This document shows, in pieces, positions 32,084 through 39,371 of a stretch of 39,541 bases of DNA. Position numbers and translations under genes: made by a program. Numbering within the stretch: the stretch's first letter is position 1; the number at the start of each line of letters is the position of its first letter. The notes under the pieces are model-generated. The model had not been told where the DNA came from, made no database searches, and saw nothing but the letters and a program-made list of their open reading frames with translations. This DNA is from Oscillospiraceae bacterium (GTDB lineage Bacteria; Bacillota; Clostridia; Oscillospirales; Ruminococcaceae), in the NCBI GenBank assembly GCA_017460955.1, contig JAFTZY010000063.1:1-39541 (forward strand), read 5' to 3'.

Positions 32084-33013
32084 ATGGTACAGGAATTTGC
32101 ACAGCGCCTGCACGGGAGCATCGCGCAGGCCATCGTGGGCAAGGAGGACGTGATCGACCGGGTGATCGCCGCATTGCTTTGCGGGGGACATGTCCTGCTC
32201 GATGACATCCCCGGCACCGGCAAGACCACCCTTGCCCGGTCCCTTGCAGCCAGCATCGGCTGTGAGCACAAGCGCATCCAGTTCACGCCGGACCTGCTGC
32301 CCTCGGACGTGACGGGCATCAACTATTTCAACCAGAAAACGCAGGATTTCACCTTCCGGCAGGGCGCGGTCTTTACGCACATCCTGCTGGCCGACGAGAT
32401 CAACCGTACCACCCCCCGCACGCAGTCGGCACTCCTCGAGTGCATGGAGGAGCACCAGGTCACCGTGGACGGCGTGACCTACCCGCTCGATGCGCCCTTC
32501 TTTGTCATTGCCACGCAGAACCCCATCGAGACGGCCGGGACCTATCCGCTGCCCGAGGCGCAGCTCGACCGCTTCCTGATGTGCCTGCACCTGGGGTACC
32601 CGGCGCATGAGGCGGAAAGGGCCATCCTGCGCGGTGCCTCCGTGCGCGTGGAAGCGCCGGTCTGCACGGCCGCAGAGCTCCTCGCAGCACAGAAGGCCGT
32701 TTTGCAGGTGCGCGTGTCCGATGCCATGACCGAGTACCTGCTCGTCATCGCCGACAAGACCCGGAAGGACCCGACCGTGCAGGTGGGACTGTCCACCCGC
32801 GGCGTACAGGCCATGCAGCACTGTGCGATGGCATGGGCCGCCATGCATGGGCGGGACTATGTCATCCCGGAGGACATCCTCGATGTGGCCCCCGAGGTCA
32901 TGACGCACCGCCTGGTGATGAAGGGCGGGGCGCTCCTGCAAAAGATGGATTTCCGGCATGAGGCGGCACTGCGGATGCTCGAGGAGGTCCAGGTGCCGAC
33001 GGAGCAATGCTGA
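32084..33013 (+). CDS. MoxR-family AAA+ ATPase
   Basis: A 309-residue chaperone-type AAA+ ATPase. Walker A GTGKTT is at 44-49, Walker B is LLADEINRT, sensor 1 is IATQNPIE, and the MoxR-typical GTYPLPEAQLDRFLM is intact. MoxR proteins are thought to help assemble or activate neighbouring VWA or DUF58 proteins. The ATG at 32084 lies one base after the previous stop, with AAGGAG 10 bases upstream. The DUF58 gene overlaps its end by 7 bases, a classic pairing. Confidence 0.93.
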   Translation: MVQEFAQRLHGSIAQAIVGKEDVIDRVIAALLCGGHVLLDDIPGTGKTTLARSLAASIGCEHKRIQFTPDLLPSDVTGINYFNQKTQDFTFRQGAVFTHILLADEINRTTPRTQSALLECMEEHQVTVDGVTYPLDAPFFVIATQNPIETAGTYPLPEAQLDRFLMCLHLGYPAHEAERAILRGASVRVEAPVCTAAELLAAQKAVLQVRVSDAMTEYLLVIADKTRKDPTVQVGLSTRGVQAMQHCAMAWAAMHGRDYVIPEDILDVAPEVMTHRLVMKGGALLQKMDFRHEAALRMLEEVQVPTEQC

Positions 33014-34119
33014 GATTCCTCCTGTTCGCGTTGCTCCTGGCGGGTGTGTACGCCCTGCAGAGCGCTTTGTGCGTGAGAAGCTTTCGGCAGGTGGCCTATC
33101 GGTGCTATTTTGACCGGGAGGAGGCGTATGAGGGGGAATCGGCCGAGCTTATCGAGGAGATCGAGAACCGCAGCTTCATGCCCCTGCCGTGGCTGCGCTC
33201 GGAGTATTCCGTCTCCCGCAATCTTGAATTTGCCGATACCCACTCGGTCATCACCGACCGCACCCGCTTTGTCCGCAGCTTCTTCTTCCTGCACGGACGC
33301 AGCCGCGTGCAGCGCCGCTGGCGGGTACGCCTCCTGCAAAGGGGGGAGTACCGGGTCGAGCGGGTGCTGCTGGTCACCTCCGACCTGTTCGGGTCGTTCC
33401 GGAAGGCACGCTCCGCCGGAGATCTGGGGGGGACCCTGCTCGTGCTGCCCGGCTGCCTGGAGGCACCGGGACTTGCCGATGCCGTGCGCAGCCGCGCTGC
33501 CGGGGAGCAGCAGCTCCGGCAGAGCCTCCTCGAGGACCCCTTCACTGCTGCGACCCTGCGGCCCTATACCGGATGGGGGCGTGTGAGCCGCATCGACTGG
33601 AAATCCTCTGCAAGGCTCCAGGCGCTCGTGACGCGCACCCCGGAGCCCGCCGTCCACCGCATCCTGTGCATCGCCTTCACCGCGCAGACGGGGGAATACG
33701 GCAAGCGCTTTGTCGGGGAAGCGGTCAGCGAGCATACCATACGGGTGTGTGCGACCCTCTTCCGGGACCTCACCTTGCAGGGCGTCCCTTTTTGTGTGCA
33801 GAGTCCCTGCACCTGCCGGGGGGAGCTCCTGCAAACGCCGGTGAGCACTTCACAGGAGAGCTGCCTTGCGCTCATGCGCGCACTTGCCGTGCTCGATACC
33901 GAGCCGGAGCAGAGCCTGCGGCAGTGCGTGTCCCTGCCCGCGGATGCCCAGCTCGTGCTGGTGGTGCCGTACATCTCCGAGGACGTGCGCAGGCTGTGCG
34001 TGCGCCATCCCGATGCCGTGGTGCTCCTGACCGCACCGGGCGAGACGGGGGATGCGGACTTCATCCCCGTGTATGAACATGCACTGGACAGAAAGGAGGT
34101 CCCCCATGCCCGACCGTGA
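33007..34119 (+). CDS. DUF58 domain membrane protein
   Basis: A 370-residue protein with an N-terminal hydrophobic segment (about 1-20) and the DUF58 core. The family motif is at RPYTGWGRVSRIDWKSSARLQ, followed by the basic/Thr region. DUF58 proteins contain a von Willebrand A-like fold and pair with MoxR ATPases. Beta-rich ectodomain-like residues (about 30-150) precede the motif. Overlaps with moxR (7 bases) and with the next gene (14 bases) show tight coupling. Function in the cell is unknown. Confidence 0.88.
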   Translation: MLRFLLFALLLAGVYALQSALCVRSFRQVAYRCYFDREEAYEGESAELIEEIENRSFMPLPWLRSEYSVSRNLEFADTHSVITDRTRFVRSFFFLHGRSRVQRRWRVRLLQRGEYRVERVLLVTSDLFGSFRKARSAGDLGGTLLVLPGCLEAPGLADAVRSRAAGEQQLRQSLLEDPFTAATLRPYTGWGRVSRIDWKSSARLQALVTRTPEPAVHRILCIAFTAQTGEYGKRFVGEAVSEHTIRVCATLFRDLTLQGVPFCVQSPCTCRGELLQTPVSTSQESCLALMRALAVLDTEPEQSLRQCVSLPADAQLVLVVPYISEDVRRLCVRHPDAVVLLTAPGETGDADFIPVYEHALDRKEVPHARP

Positions 34120-35401
34120 GACGATCACTGCCTCGGCGCTCGCCCTGACACTGGGCGTCCCGGTGTGGTGCTGGGTCTGCCTGCCCGCGCCCCGGCCCGT
34201 GCAGGTGCTCTGCCTGACCGCACTGTCCATGCTGCTGCTGTTGCCGGCACTGTTGCAGCGATACCTCCTTTTGCGCCTTGGTGTGCGCAATCTCTTCTTG
34301 CAGTATCTGGTAAGTGTCGTGCTGTCCGCGGCCGCCGGCATCGGCGTGTGGTGCGCCGTCAGCCGGATGCTCCCGCTCTTCCAGGCCGCAGCCGCTGCCG
34401 TCCTTGCGGGACTGACCCTGCGCACCGCCTGCCTGCTCGTGCGTTCGCAGAGCCTTCTCTCCGTGAATTTTATCGCCGCCGCCGGAACGCTCTACTTCCT
34501 CTCCTGGGTGCTGTGCCGGCTGCAGGGTCATGTGCTCCCGTCCTGGTGCCTGTGGGTGCTCGGTGTGCAGATGGCGCTGTATGCCGCGATGCGCACGCGG
34601 CAGAGCCTCCGGCGCGCCGCGAATGTCGCCCCGTCGGCCGACTGCCGGCTCCACAATGCCGGGATGCTCCTGGCATGCATCGTGCTGTGTACCGCCGTCA
34701 TGCTGTGCGGGGGCCCCTTCGTGGAAGGCCTGCGCCGCGCTCTGGTGACAGCGGGGAATACCCTCGCGCAGTTCCTGCGGTGGCTTCTTCTTCTGCTGTT
34801 CGGCAAGGCGCTGCTGTCCCCGGAGGATGAGACGCTCGAGCAGAACACCGCCCCGGAGACCGGGGAGGTCATGGCCTGGGTGGGGATGCTCACCACGGTC
34901 CTGACCGTGGGGGCAGCGTGCGTGCTTGTGTGGAAATTCCGGCATGAGCTGCTCGATTTTCTCTCCTCCGTGCGCTACCATCTGTTCCTCACGATCCGGG
35001 CGCTTTTGCGGCGAAGGGAGCCGGAGCAGACGGCACTGCGCGGCGGGGAGTACACCGACAGCGTGGAGCTGCTCACCTCGCAGACGGCAGCGCGTCCGCA
35101 GAAGGGGGAGGAGAGCTTCCGGAAACGGCTGCGGCGCTTCCGTCGGGAGAAGGACCCGTGCGTGCAGTACCGGATGGGCTATGCCCTGTGGCTGTGGGCG
35201 CTCGGGCAGTGGGAGCTGTCCTATGCGCCGAGCGATCCGCCCGAGGCCATCCGTGAGAAGGTGCAGGGCGCACCGGACCCGGAGCTGACCGAGCAGGTGA
35301 CGCGGGATTACTACCTCGTGCGCTACGCAGAGCTTCCCCCCACACCGGAGATGCTCGAGCGGATGAAGGCGCTTGTCGAGCGCACGGCAAAGGGGATGTA
35401 G
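34106..35401 (+). CDS. DUF4129-like membrane protein
   Basis: A 431-residue membrane protein with about 7-8 hydrophobic segments in the first 280 residues and a soluble C-terminal domain. That domain (about 330-425; DPCVQYRMGYALWLWALGQW and TRDYYLVRYAELPP) resembles DUF4129, usually found at the end of transglutaminase or MoxR-DUF58 operons. No transglutaminase domain is present here. The ATG at 34106 has AAGGAGG upstream; it overlaps the DUF58 gene by 14 bases. The next element downstream is a strong hairpin. The family call is moderate. Confidence 0.7.
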   Translation: MPDRETITASALALTLGVPVWCWVCLPAPRPVQVLCLTALSMLLLLPALLQRYLLLRLGVRNLFLQYLVSVVLSAAAGIGVWCAVSRMLPLFQAAAAAVLAGLTLRTACLLVRSQSLLSVNFIAAAGTLYFLSWVLCRLQGHVLPSWCLWVLGVQMALYAAMRTRQSLRRAANVAPSADCRLHNAGMLLACIVLCTAVMLCGGPFVEGLRRALVTAGNTLAQFLRWLLLLLFGKALLSPEDETLEQNTAPETGEVMAWVGMLTTVLTVGAACVLVWKFRHELLDFLSSVRYHLFLTIRALLRRREPEQTALRGGEYTDSVELLTSQTAARPQKGEESFRKRLRRFRREKDPCVQYRMGYALWLWALGQWELSYAPSDPPEAIREKVQGAPDPELTEQVTRDYYLVRYAELPPTPEMLERMKALVERTAKGM

Positions 35402-35415
35402 GCACTGCCTCCCCC

Positions 35416-35449
35416 ACAAAAAAGCCCCCTCCCATACCTGGGAGGGGGC
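35416..35449 (-). terminator. terminator of the 6S RNA transcript
   Basis: An 11-bp perfect stem, GCCCCCTCCCA/TGGGAGGGGGC, with a TACC loop. The A6 at 35418-35423 becomes T6 on the minus strand, so it works best on that strand; it may also stop the plus-strand DUF4129 transcript. Confidence 0.85.
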
Positions 35450-35454
35450 ATTGT

Positions 35455-35670
35455 GGTTATAACCGCCTTGCCGTCATATAGTGAAATAAAACCAAGCGTC
35501 TCACGCAAGGTGGGTATCCGCCTGAAGGTCTCTCGCTCCCAACGTCCGGATCCGCAAAGCGCACGATGCGTGCGGAAACGGGAGGTCTGCAATCCTCGGT
35601 CAGAGCATGGGATTCCCGAAAAATAGGTGTTGGATTATAAAAACTATACTTACCCGAACAAGGCAGTAGG
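35455..35670 (-). ncRNA. ssrS: 6S RNA (SsrS)
   Basis: Regulatory RNA that binds vegetative RNA polymerase by mimicking an open promoter. I recognise the 3' part from clostridial 6S RNAs: GGATACCCACCTTG, then GTGAGACGCTTGGTTTTA and TTTCACTATATGACGGCAAG. The ends pair: GCCTTG at 35465-35470 with CAAGGC at 35659-35664, and TATAGT at 35477-35482 with ACTATA at 35643-35648, giving the 6S closing stem. Inside, CTCCC/GGGAG and CCGCA/TGCGG stems form the terminal hairpin arm. It follows directly after the DUF1292 gene, an arrangement I recall in other clostridia, and ends at a strong terminator. Exact ends are estimated. No separate promoter is evident, so it may be processed from the DUF1292 transcript. 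Confidence 0.75.
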
Positions 35671-35677
35671 GGTAACG

Positions 35678-35992
35678 TTATTCGCTCTCCTCCTCGTCCT
35701 CGAGCTCCTCCTCCAGGGCGCGGGAGATGCGGTCGATGAAGATGTTGCCGATGCGCTCGTACTCCTCATCATTGTCAATGGTCGCCAGGAATTCCTCACC
35801 GTTCTCCTCGCCGACCTTGAGGATCACAAGCTCCGTGTCCTCCTCGATCATGGCATCCGGATCCTCGGTGTAGGGGACAAGTGCATAATACACGGTCCCG
35901 TCCTGCTCCATAATATCCATCAGTTCAAATTCATGCTCATTGCCCTCTTCATCCGTCAGGGTAAAAATCTCGGGCGTATATTCTTCTGCCAT
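35678..35992 (-). CDS. DUF1292 family protein
   Basis: A 104-residue very acidic cytoplasmic protein of the DUF1292 family. FTLTDEEGNEHEFELMD and YYALVPY are the family's typical strands; the C-terminus is Glu/Asp-rich. Function unknown; in other Firmicutes it often neighbours ruvX/yqgF, which are not here. AGGAGG lies 5 bases before the ATG. A consensus promoter drives it, and the 6S RNA follows within about 10 bases. Confidence 0.9.
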   Translation of the reverse strand: MAEEYTPEIFTLTDEEGNEHEFELMDIMEQDGTVYYALVPYTEDPDAMIEEDTELVILKVGEENGEEFLATIDNDEEYERIGNIFIDRISRALEEELEDEEESE

Positions 35993-36041
35993 AGCTGCCT
36001 CCTGTTCCGGCCGCCGGACGGTGGCCGTGTTCTTATTCAAT

Positions 36042-36070
36042 ATTATATACGATTTTGTGAAAATTGTCAA
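36042..36070 (-). promoter_or_regulatory. consensus promoter of DUF1292 and 6S RNA
   Basis: On the minus strand a perfect TTGACA (36070-36065) and a perfect TATAAT (36047-36042) at 17 bases. This is the strongest promoter on the minus strand and suits a transcript carrying an abundant RNA. Confidence 0.9.
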
Positions 36071-36106
36071 GTCCCCCACGAAAAAACCTGCCGGAAAATG
36101 TTAGAT

Positions 36107-37744
36107 TTATTCAAAGTGCTTGGCATCGCGGAAGAAAACCGCGCCCGAAAACGGGTCAAACCCGATGTCCCGATTGTTCCCGGTGTACAGAAGATAGCTG
36201 TTTTTGTAGAACAGCGGCACGAAGCAGCCGGTGTGCAGGACGGTCTCCTCCGTACTGCCGCACAGCTCCACGGTGTCCGCAAGTGCATCCGCCTGTGTGA
36301 GCGCCGTCACATTCGTCTCGAGTGCCGCCGGATCCATCCCCCACAGCGCGGCCTCATCGGCGGCAGCACGGAAGAAGGATGTGCAGGTGCCCTCCTGTGA
36401 GGAGAGCGTGTACAGCGCGATGCTGTACTCGCCCGCGGCGATGCGGCGGTCAAAATCCGCAGGCGTGACAGTCTCGATGCCGATATAGTACCCGAAGAGG
36501 TTCTGCCAGTTCTGGCAGATCTCGAGCAGCGCATCCGTGTCGGTGATGTCCGTGGACACCAGGATCTGCACCGTGTTCATCGAGCCGAGCTGCACCTGGG
36601 AGGCAGCCGCGTCAAAGCTCCGGGACGCCCCGATCGGATCGTAGGGCGAGAGGGGCTCATCCGCATACAGCTCCCGGTAGGAACGCCCGAGGAGCGTCAC
36701 CGCGGGCGGGATGATCCCGTAGGCGACTGTCAGGTCGTCGCTGAGCAGGGGGGCGAGGGCGCTGCGGTCGATGCCGCTGATGAGCGCCTGCCGCAGATGG
36801 ACGTTCTGCAAAAGCTCGTTGTCCGGATTGAAGATCAGCCCGAGCGTGGAGGCCGCCCTGCCCTCGATGGCTGCATCCCCGGAGCGGATGAAGGCGTCCG
36901 GCGCCGTCTGCGTGAGCAGGACATCCGCCTCCCCCTCGGCAAAGCTCTGGTTGGCCTCTGCAGCGCTGTGTGCAATGTACAGAAGCAGGCTCGAGGGATA
37001 GATGCTGTCGGGGTCGTAGTAGGCGGCATTGCGCTTGAGGGAGATGAAGTTCCCGCTGCCGTAGTCGTCATAATTCCACTGCGCCGGATAGAACGGCCCG
37101 TTCGAGAGCGTGTTCTCCGGATCGAGCCCGTAGCGGCCCTTGGTGGACAAAAAGAAGCGCTCGCTGCACGGCACGGCACAGCTCTGGGTGAGCAGGGTCA
37201 GAAACTGCGCATCGGGCGACTCGAGCTCAAAGAGCACCGTATGATCGTCCGGCGCGGAAACACCGAGCTCCTCGGGCTTTTTTACCCCCGCAAGGACACC
37301 GGCGGCATTCTTGATCGACAGAAAGTCCTGCGCATGGGGAGCGCGTGTCTCCGGCTTGAGCAGCCGCCGGAAGGCGTAGACATAGTCCTGCGCTGTCACG
37401 GGCGGGGCCGTCTCGGCCTTGATGCCGATGCCGTACCACTTGCAGTCGCGCAGCGTGAACAGGTAGCTCCTGCCGTCCTCGGATACGGTCCATTCCTCGG
37501 CGCCCGCCGGAAGGATGCTCCCGCCCTCGCCAGCGCGGACGAGTCCCTCCATGGTGTTGGCAAGCACGGCCTGTGCATTGCGGTTATCGGTGTATTGCGG
37601 ATCCAGACACGCAGGATCCCCCGGCAGCACGGCCGTAAAGAGATACCCTGCTCCCGTGCTCTCCTGATGCCGGCTGCACCCGTACAGGGGCAGGAGCAGC
37701 AGCACAAGGCACAGGGCAAGGAATTGCAGTGATCGTCTTTTCAT
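36107..37744 (-). CDS. oligopeptide ABC transporter substrate-binding lipoprotein
   Basis: A 545-residue extracellular solute-binding protein, family 5 (OppA-like). The lipobox LYGC puts the lipidated Cys at residue 23. FTAVLPGDPACLDPQYTDNRN and the middle ANTMEGLVR segment are typical of the family's N-terminus; ALISGIDR and FFLSTKGRYGLDPENTLSNG also match. It would bind peptides outside the cell and deliver them to a permease. No permease or ATPase genes adjoin it, so it is an orphan. GGAG precedes the ATG at 37744 by 7 bases. It has its own promoter; no strong terminator was seen before the next promoter. Confidence 0.88.
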   Translation of the reverse strand: MKRRSLQFLALCLVLLLLPLYGCSRHQESTGAGYLFTAVLPGDPACLDPQYTDNRNAQAVLANTMEGLVRAGEGGSILPAGAEEWTVSEDGRSYLFTLRDCKWYGIGIKAETAPPVTAQDYVYAFRRLLKPETRAPHAQDFLSIKNAAGVLAGVKKPEELGVSAPDDHTVLFELESPDAQFLTLLTQSCAVPCSERFFLSTKGRYGLDPENTLSNGPFYPAQWNYDDYGSGNFISLKRNAAYYDPDSIYPSSLLLYIAHSAAEANQSFAEGEADVLLTQTAPDAFIRSGDAAIEGRAASTLGLIFNPDNELLQNVHLRQALISGIDRSALAPLLSDDLTVAYGIIPPAVTLLGRSYRELYADEPLSPYDPIGASRSFDAAASQVQLGSMNTVQILVSTDITDTDALLEICQNWQNLFGYYIGIETVTPADFDRRIAAGEYSIALYTLSSQEGTCTSFFRAAADEAALWGMDPAALETNVTALTQADALADTVELCGSTEETVLHTGCFVPLFYKNSYLLYTGNNRDIGFDPFSGAVFFRDAKHFE

Positions 37745-37808
37745 GAGCAGTCTCCGTCGTTCTTTTGTTCTCATATTTTCCCGCAGCTCCCGCGGGGAAC
37801 TCATTCTT

Positions 37809-37837
37809 ATTATACCACCGCGCGGCCGGATCTGCAA
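37809..37837 (-). promoter_or_regulatory. promoter of the peptide-binding lipoprotein gene
   Basis: On the minus strand TTGCAG (37837-37832) and TATAAT (37814-37809), 17 bases apart. Confidence 0.75.
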
Positions 37838-37879
37838 CCGTTTTTTATGGGATTGTTTGATTTTTCTTTAAAAAAACTA

Positions 37880-37908
37880 TTGACAAATTATGAACTGCGT
37901 GCTATAAT
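37880..37908 (+). promoter_or_regulatory. promoter of the first pilin-like gene
   Basis: Perfect TTGACA (37880-37885) and TATAAT (37903-37908) at 17 bases, with TGC before the -10. A leader of about 95 bases follows. Confidence 0.85.
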
Positions 37909-38010
37909 AGAAAATGTAAGGATATCGCCTGCGTCCGTGCTGTGCCCCGTGTGCGGCACCGGACAACAGAGAGAGCCGCATCCGAAGCGGCCGGAAAGAG
38001 GGGATCCGTA

Positions 38011-38502
38011 ATGAGGAGAAGAGGATTTAAGGGATTTACACTCGTCGAGCTGATCGTGGTCATCGCGGTCATCGGCGTACTGGCAGGCATTCTGGTGCCG
38101 ACCATGATGGGATATGTCAAGAAGGCCAAGATCGCCAATGCCAATTCGGCGGCCAAGAGCCTGTACAATGCAACGATGTCGGCGCTGCGTGAGGCGGATG
38201 TGTCCCGCCCCGTGCCGGACGGCATCTTTGCCGATTCTGAAGCGGAGAGCAATTATCCGTCCACCTACGACGGCGATACGCTGCGCGATGCGGTGTACCG
38301 CTATGCCAAGGACCTTCGCGGGACGCGCTGGGCGATCCTGGTGGAGGAGGACTGCGTGTCGTCCACGATGTATATGAAGACGGCAAGCGAGAATTTCCTG
38401 GGGACGTTCCCGACGCAGATGAAGGACTCGATCTCCGGAACGACCGGTGCTTCGTCGGATGTGTCGGATGCACTGAATTATGCCAAGAACGGCACCTGGT
38501 AA
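38011..38502 (+). CDS. type IV pilin-like / pseudopilin protein
   Basis: A 163-residue prepilin. The leader MRRRGFKG is followed by FTLVELIVVIAVIGVLAG, the class III signal helix, with cleavage predicted after Gly8 and the conserved Glu at mature position 5 (residue 13). The tail is a small globular domain. It belongs to the type IV pilin group seen in Ruminococcus; in R. albus, pilins such as CbpC/GP25 bind cellulose. It could form a pilus or serve adhesion or secretion; no assembly genes (PilB, PilC, PilD) are in the window. GAGGGG precedes the ATG at 38011. A strong consensus promoter suggests high expression. Confidence 0.88.
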   Translation: MRRRGFKGFTLVELIVVIAVIGVLAGILVPTMMGYVKKAKIANANSAAKSLYNATMSALREADVSRPVPDGIFADSEAESNYPSTYDGDTLRDAVYRYAKDLRGTRWAILVEEDCVSSTMYMKTASENFLGTFPTQMKDSISGTTGASSDVSDALNYAKNGTW

Positions 38503-38565
38503 AATCGCCAAAAAAACGCGCACGCATTTGTGCATCCTGCGCTGTGTGAAAATGTACAAATCCTG

Positions 38566-38594
38566 TTGACTTTTTCCGGAAACAGTGCTATAAT
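38566..38594 (+). promoter_or_regulatory. promoter of the second pilin-like gene
   Basis: TTGACT (38566-38571) and TATAAT (38589-38594), 17 bases apart, with TGC before the -10. The second pilin gene is therefore separately transcribed. Confidence 0.85.
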
Positions 38595-38628
38595 TTTAAT
38601 GGAATGTTATGCGCGTGTGAGCGCTTTA

Positions 38629-38641
38629 TGAATGAACCAAT
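38629..38641 (+). repeat. 13-bp direct repeat, left copy, upstream of pilin 2
   Basis: TGAATGAACCAAT occurs here and again at 39295-39307. The two copies bracket the second pilin coding region, leaving its promoter outside. Confidence 0.8.
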
Positions 38642-38657
38642 GCAGAGAGGTGTGGTC

Positions 38658-39278
38658 ATGATGAAGGGTAAATTCAAGGGCTTTACGATCGTGGAACTGG
38701 TCGTTGTTATTGCGATCATCGGTATTCTGGCCGGTGTGCTGACACTGAACATGTCTGCCTATTATCGGCAGTCCCGTATCAAGGAGGCCAATTCTGACGC
38801 CAAGCTTGTGTATAATGCGGCACAGACGGAGGTGCAGCGGTACATCAGTGTGGACCGTGCAGCGACCTCGCCGAGTGTGTTCGCCGGCAAGCTGGTCATC
38901 AGCTACACCCCCGACGGCACTATTCAGTGCGCCGGTGTGGACGGCACAACGGCCGACAATCTGAAGAATGTCACCGCGCTCGATACTGCCTATGCAGCAC
39001 AGGGCACACAGGTGAGTGACCTTGTGGCATCGGTGAACCGCGCTGTTTCCGGTGCGCAGGACGAGTGCTGGTCCGTCTATGTGGACAACTACATCGTCAA
39101 GTCCGCTGCAAGCGCCGACCAGGCAACGACCAACTGCATCGGCACCTACTCCCGCAATGCCGTAACGCGCTCGGGTGCGACGGAGTATGCAAGCCAGGCC
39201 TACTCGGCTTATATGACAACGGGCAGCAATCTGGTGTCCCTGGCCACAAACTGCTATGATGCGACCGCATCGACCTGA
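38658..39278 (+). CDS. second type IV pilin-like protein with Cys-rich tail
   Basis: A 206-residue prepilin. The leader MMKGKFKG is followed by FTIVELVVVIAIIGILAG, with predicted cleavage after Gly8 and Glu at mature position 5. The globular tail has four cysteines (in the IQCAGV, DECWS, TNCIG and TNCYD regions), which could form two disulfides; the first pilin has only one Cys. AGAGAGG lies 7 bases before the ATG at 38658. The coding region, together with its ribosome site, is bracketed by a 13-bp direct repeat, and a terminator follows. Adhesion to plant fibre is plausible by analogy but not shown. Confidence 0.88.
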   Translation: MMKGKFKGFTIVELVVVIAIIGILAGVLTLNMSAYYRQSRIKEANSDAKLVYNAAQTEVQRYISVDRAATSPSVFAGKLVISYTPDGTIQCAGVDGTTADNLKNVTALDTAYAAQGTQVSDLVASVNRAVSGAQDECWSVYVDNYIVKSAASADQATTNCIGTYSRNAVTRSGATEYASQAYSAYMTTGSNLVSLATNCYDATAST

Positions 39279-39294
39279 TGCTTTGTAAGCACAT

Positions 39295-39307
39295 TGAATG
39301 AACCAAT
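39295..39307 (+). repeat. 13-bp direct repeat, right copy, downstream of pilin 2
   Basis: Second exact copy of TGAATGAACCAAT, 17 bases after the pilin 2 stop and just before the terminator. Confidence 0.8.
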
Positions 39308-39310
39308 AAG

Positions 39311-39335
39311 AAAAGCCGGTATCCGCCGGCTTTTT
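39311..39335 (+). terminator. terminator of the second pilin gene
   Basis: AAAAGCCGG pairs with CCGGCTTTT around a 6-base loop and ends in TTTTT. Confidence 0.85.
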
Positions 39336-39371
39336 CTGTGTCTGTAGAGAGAAAAGAGAGGGAGAGACCGT

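Noticed and set aside
29817-32174. A 785-codon open frame on the minus strand opposite the ABC exporter gene
   Set aside because: It runs antisense to well-recognised ATPase motifs, has no ribosome site or recognisable domain, and is typical of shadow frames in GC-rich DNA.
35461-35670. Plus-strand RNA or riboswitch in the 276-base gap after the DUF4129-like gene
   Set aside because: Conserved 6S segments and the T6 terminator both read on the minus strand.
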